From an uncultured Christensenellaceae bacterium (GTDB taxonomy: Bacteria; Bacillota; Clostridia; Christensenellales; CAG-138): a stretch of DNA of 5,554 bases. The notes under the pieces are model-generated. The model had not been told where the DNA came from. It ran no database searches and saw nothing but the letters and a program-made list of their open reading frames with translations. Location: positions 1 through 5,554 of the forward strand of contig CABSAH010000113.1 of NCBI GenBank assembly GCA_902475645.1, read 5' to 3'. Below, in pieces: positions 4,533 to 5,554 of the stretch. Each line of letters opens with the position of its first letter. The stretch's first letter is position 1. A program made the position numbers and the translations under genes.

Positions 4533-5554
4533 TTATTTGTTCAGCTCGTTATACTGCTTTATGGCCTTTGCCAGCAGATCCATTGCGCGCTCGATATCCT
4601 CGCACTTTAATACGTATGCAAGGCGCACCTCGTTCACGCCGTGGCCGGGCGTGGCATAGAAGCCGTTGCCGGGGGCATACATTACGGTTTCGTTATTGTC
4701 GCTGAACTCGGTAAGCAGCCATGTCTGGAACTTATCGGTATCGTCAACGGGCAGCTTGGCCATTACGTAGAACGCGCCCTTGGGCTCCTTGCAGACCACG
4801 CCGGGAATCTCCAGCAGCTTACGATAAATGGTATCGCGGCGGCGGCGGTATTCATCGCGCACCTCGTCAAAGTATTCGCTGCCAACGGTGTACAGCGCGG
4901 CGGAAGCTACCTGGTCAAGCGTGGCAACGCTGAGGCGGGCCTGGCAGAACTTCATGGCGTTCTGCTGAAGCTCCTTATTGCGGGTTATCATGCAGCCTAT
5001 GCGGGCGCCGCACGCGCTGAAGCGCTTGGATACGGAGTCTATTATAATGGCGTTCTCGTTTATATCCTCAAACTGACCTATTGTTTCAAGCGGCTCGCCG
5101 CCGTATACGAATTCGCGGTAAACCTCGTCGCCTATAAGGAACAGGTTATGCTCCTTGGCAATGTCCGCCATCAGCCTAAGCTCCTCGGGAGTAAGCACGG
5201 TTCCGGTGGGGTTGCCGGGGTTGGTGAACAGTATCGCGCGGGTATGCTCGTTTATAAGCGGCTCTATGCGCTCGCGTATGGCAAACTTGTAGCCTTCCTC
5301 CGCATGGGTGGTCAGCGGGCGGATGGTTGCGCCGGTAGCGCGGACGAACGTGTTGTAATTGGGATAGAAGGGTTCGGGTATTATTATTTCGTCGCCGTCA
5401 TCCAGTATGCAGTTGAGCGCTATGGTCAGCGCCTCGCTGCCGCCGGTGGTTACGAAAATGTCGTTGGCGGCATAGTTGATGCCCAGCCTTTCATAATAGC
5501 CCTGAACGGCCTTTATCATGTCGGGTATTCCGGGGGAGGGAGCGTATTCGAGCA
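4533..5554 (-). CDS. PLP-dependent class I/II aminotransferase, 5' end cut by window edge
   Basis: The frame stays open to the right edge, so this is the C-terminal 340 residues of a protein probably near 395-400. The ATG at 5519 is internal, because the codons before it read LEYAPSPGIPD, a conserved stretch of the family. It is an aspartate-aminotransferase-like fold type I enzyme that transfers an amino group to a 2-oxo acid with PLP, in the cytoplasm. Numbering from that internal Met, the visible motifs are GGSEA (26-30, phosphate binding), FYPNY (51-55, aromatic near the ring) and NPGNPTG (100-106, with N103). Further along are GDEVY (130-134, Asp131 and Tyr134), DSVSKRFSACGARIG (161-175, Schiff-base Lys165 and Arg173) and VRLAY (298-302, with Arg299 as the substrate carboxylate arginine). 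The DSVSK-R-GARIG form is frequent in gut anaerobes. The substrate cannot be decided; aspartate or another common amino acid is likely. Confidence 0.95.
   Translation of the reverse strand, partial: LEYAPSPGIPDMIKAVQGYYERLGINYAANDIFVTTGGSEALTIALNCILDDGDEIIIPEPFYPNYNTFVRATGATIRPLTTHAEEGYKFAIRERIEPLINEHTRAILFTNPGNPTGTVLTPEELRLMADIAKEHNLFLIGDEVYREFVYGGEPLETIGQFEDINENAIIIDSVSKRFSACGARIGCMITRNKELQQNAMKFCQARLSVATLDQVASAALYTVGSEYFDEVRDEYRRRRDTIYRKLLEIPGVVCKEPKGAFYVMAKLPVDDTDKFQTWLLTEFSDNNETVMYAPGNGFYATPGHGVNEVRLAYVLKCEDIERAMDLLAKAIKQYNELNK

Noticed and set aside
4533..5519. Treating the ATG at 5519 as the aminotransferase start.
   Set aside because: The frame is open to the window edge and encodes conserved family sequence (LEYAPSPGIPD) before that Met. 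The N-terminal arm and about 55-60 residues would otherwise be missing.

Overview
The window looks like the chromosome of an anaerobic, probably gut-associated Firmicute of the class Clostridia. The reasons are strong AGGAGG-type ribosome binding sites, an XRE regulator with a clostridial-style zinc-ribbon arrangement, an aminotransferase of the DSVSK-lysine subtype common in gut anaerobes, a secreted serpin, and roughly balanced base composition. The isoleucine codon ATA is used unusually often: 20 of 25 Ile codons in ychF. A Christensenellales-like lineage is possible, but that is a guess.

Layout, left to right. (1) ychF on the + strand (30-1118), a complete universal housekeeping ATPase/GTPase. 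(2) A hairpin terminator at 1136-1168 between ychF and the convergent next gene. (3) A minus-strand XRE regulator (1173-1937) made of a helix-turn-helix, a CX2C-X21-CX2C zinc ribbon and a small beta-rich C-terminal domain. (4) A 268-bp divergent intergenic region with a promoter on each strand and several dyads. (5) A plus-strand seven-helix membrane protein of unknown function (2206-2967). (6) A perfect 11-bp hairpin between convergent genes (2978-3003). (7) A minus-strand exported serpin, probably a lipoprotein (3086-4399). (8) A 133-bp gap with the terminator of the upstream gene, candidate serpin promoters and a 27-bp dyad. (9) The 3' part of a minus-strand PLP-dependent class I/II aminotransferase (4533-5554), which runs off the right edge.

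Functionally this is mostly ordinary chromosome. ychF, the serpin and the aminotransferase each appear to be separate transcription units. The only pair suggesting a functional link is the regulator and the divergently transcribed membrane protein, which share a control region. The serpin is the most biologically interesting gene: it probably protects the cell surface from extracellular serine proteases, with a small-residue reactive-centre loop suggestive of elastase- or subtilisin-like targets. I saw no mobile element, CRISPR array, tRNA or rRNA, and no clear evidence of an undescribed multi-gene system.
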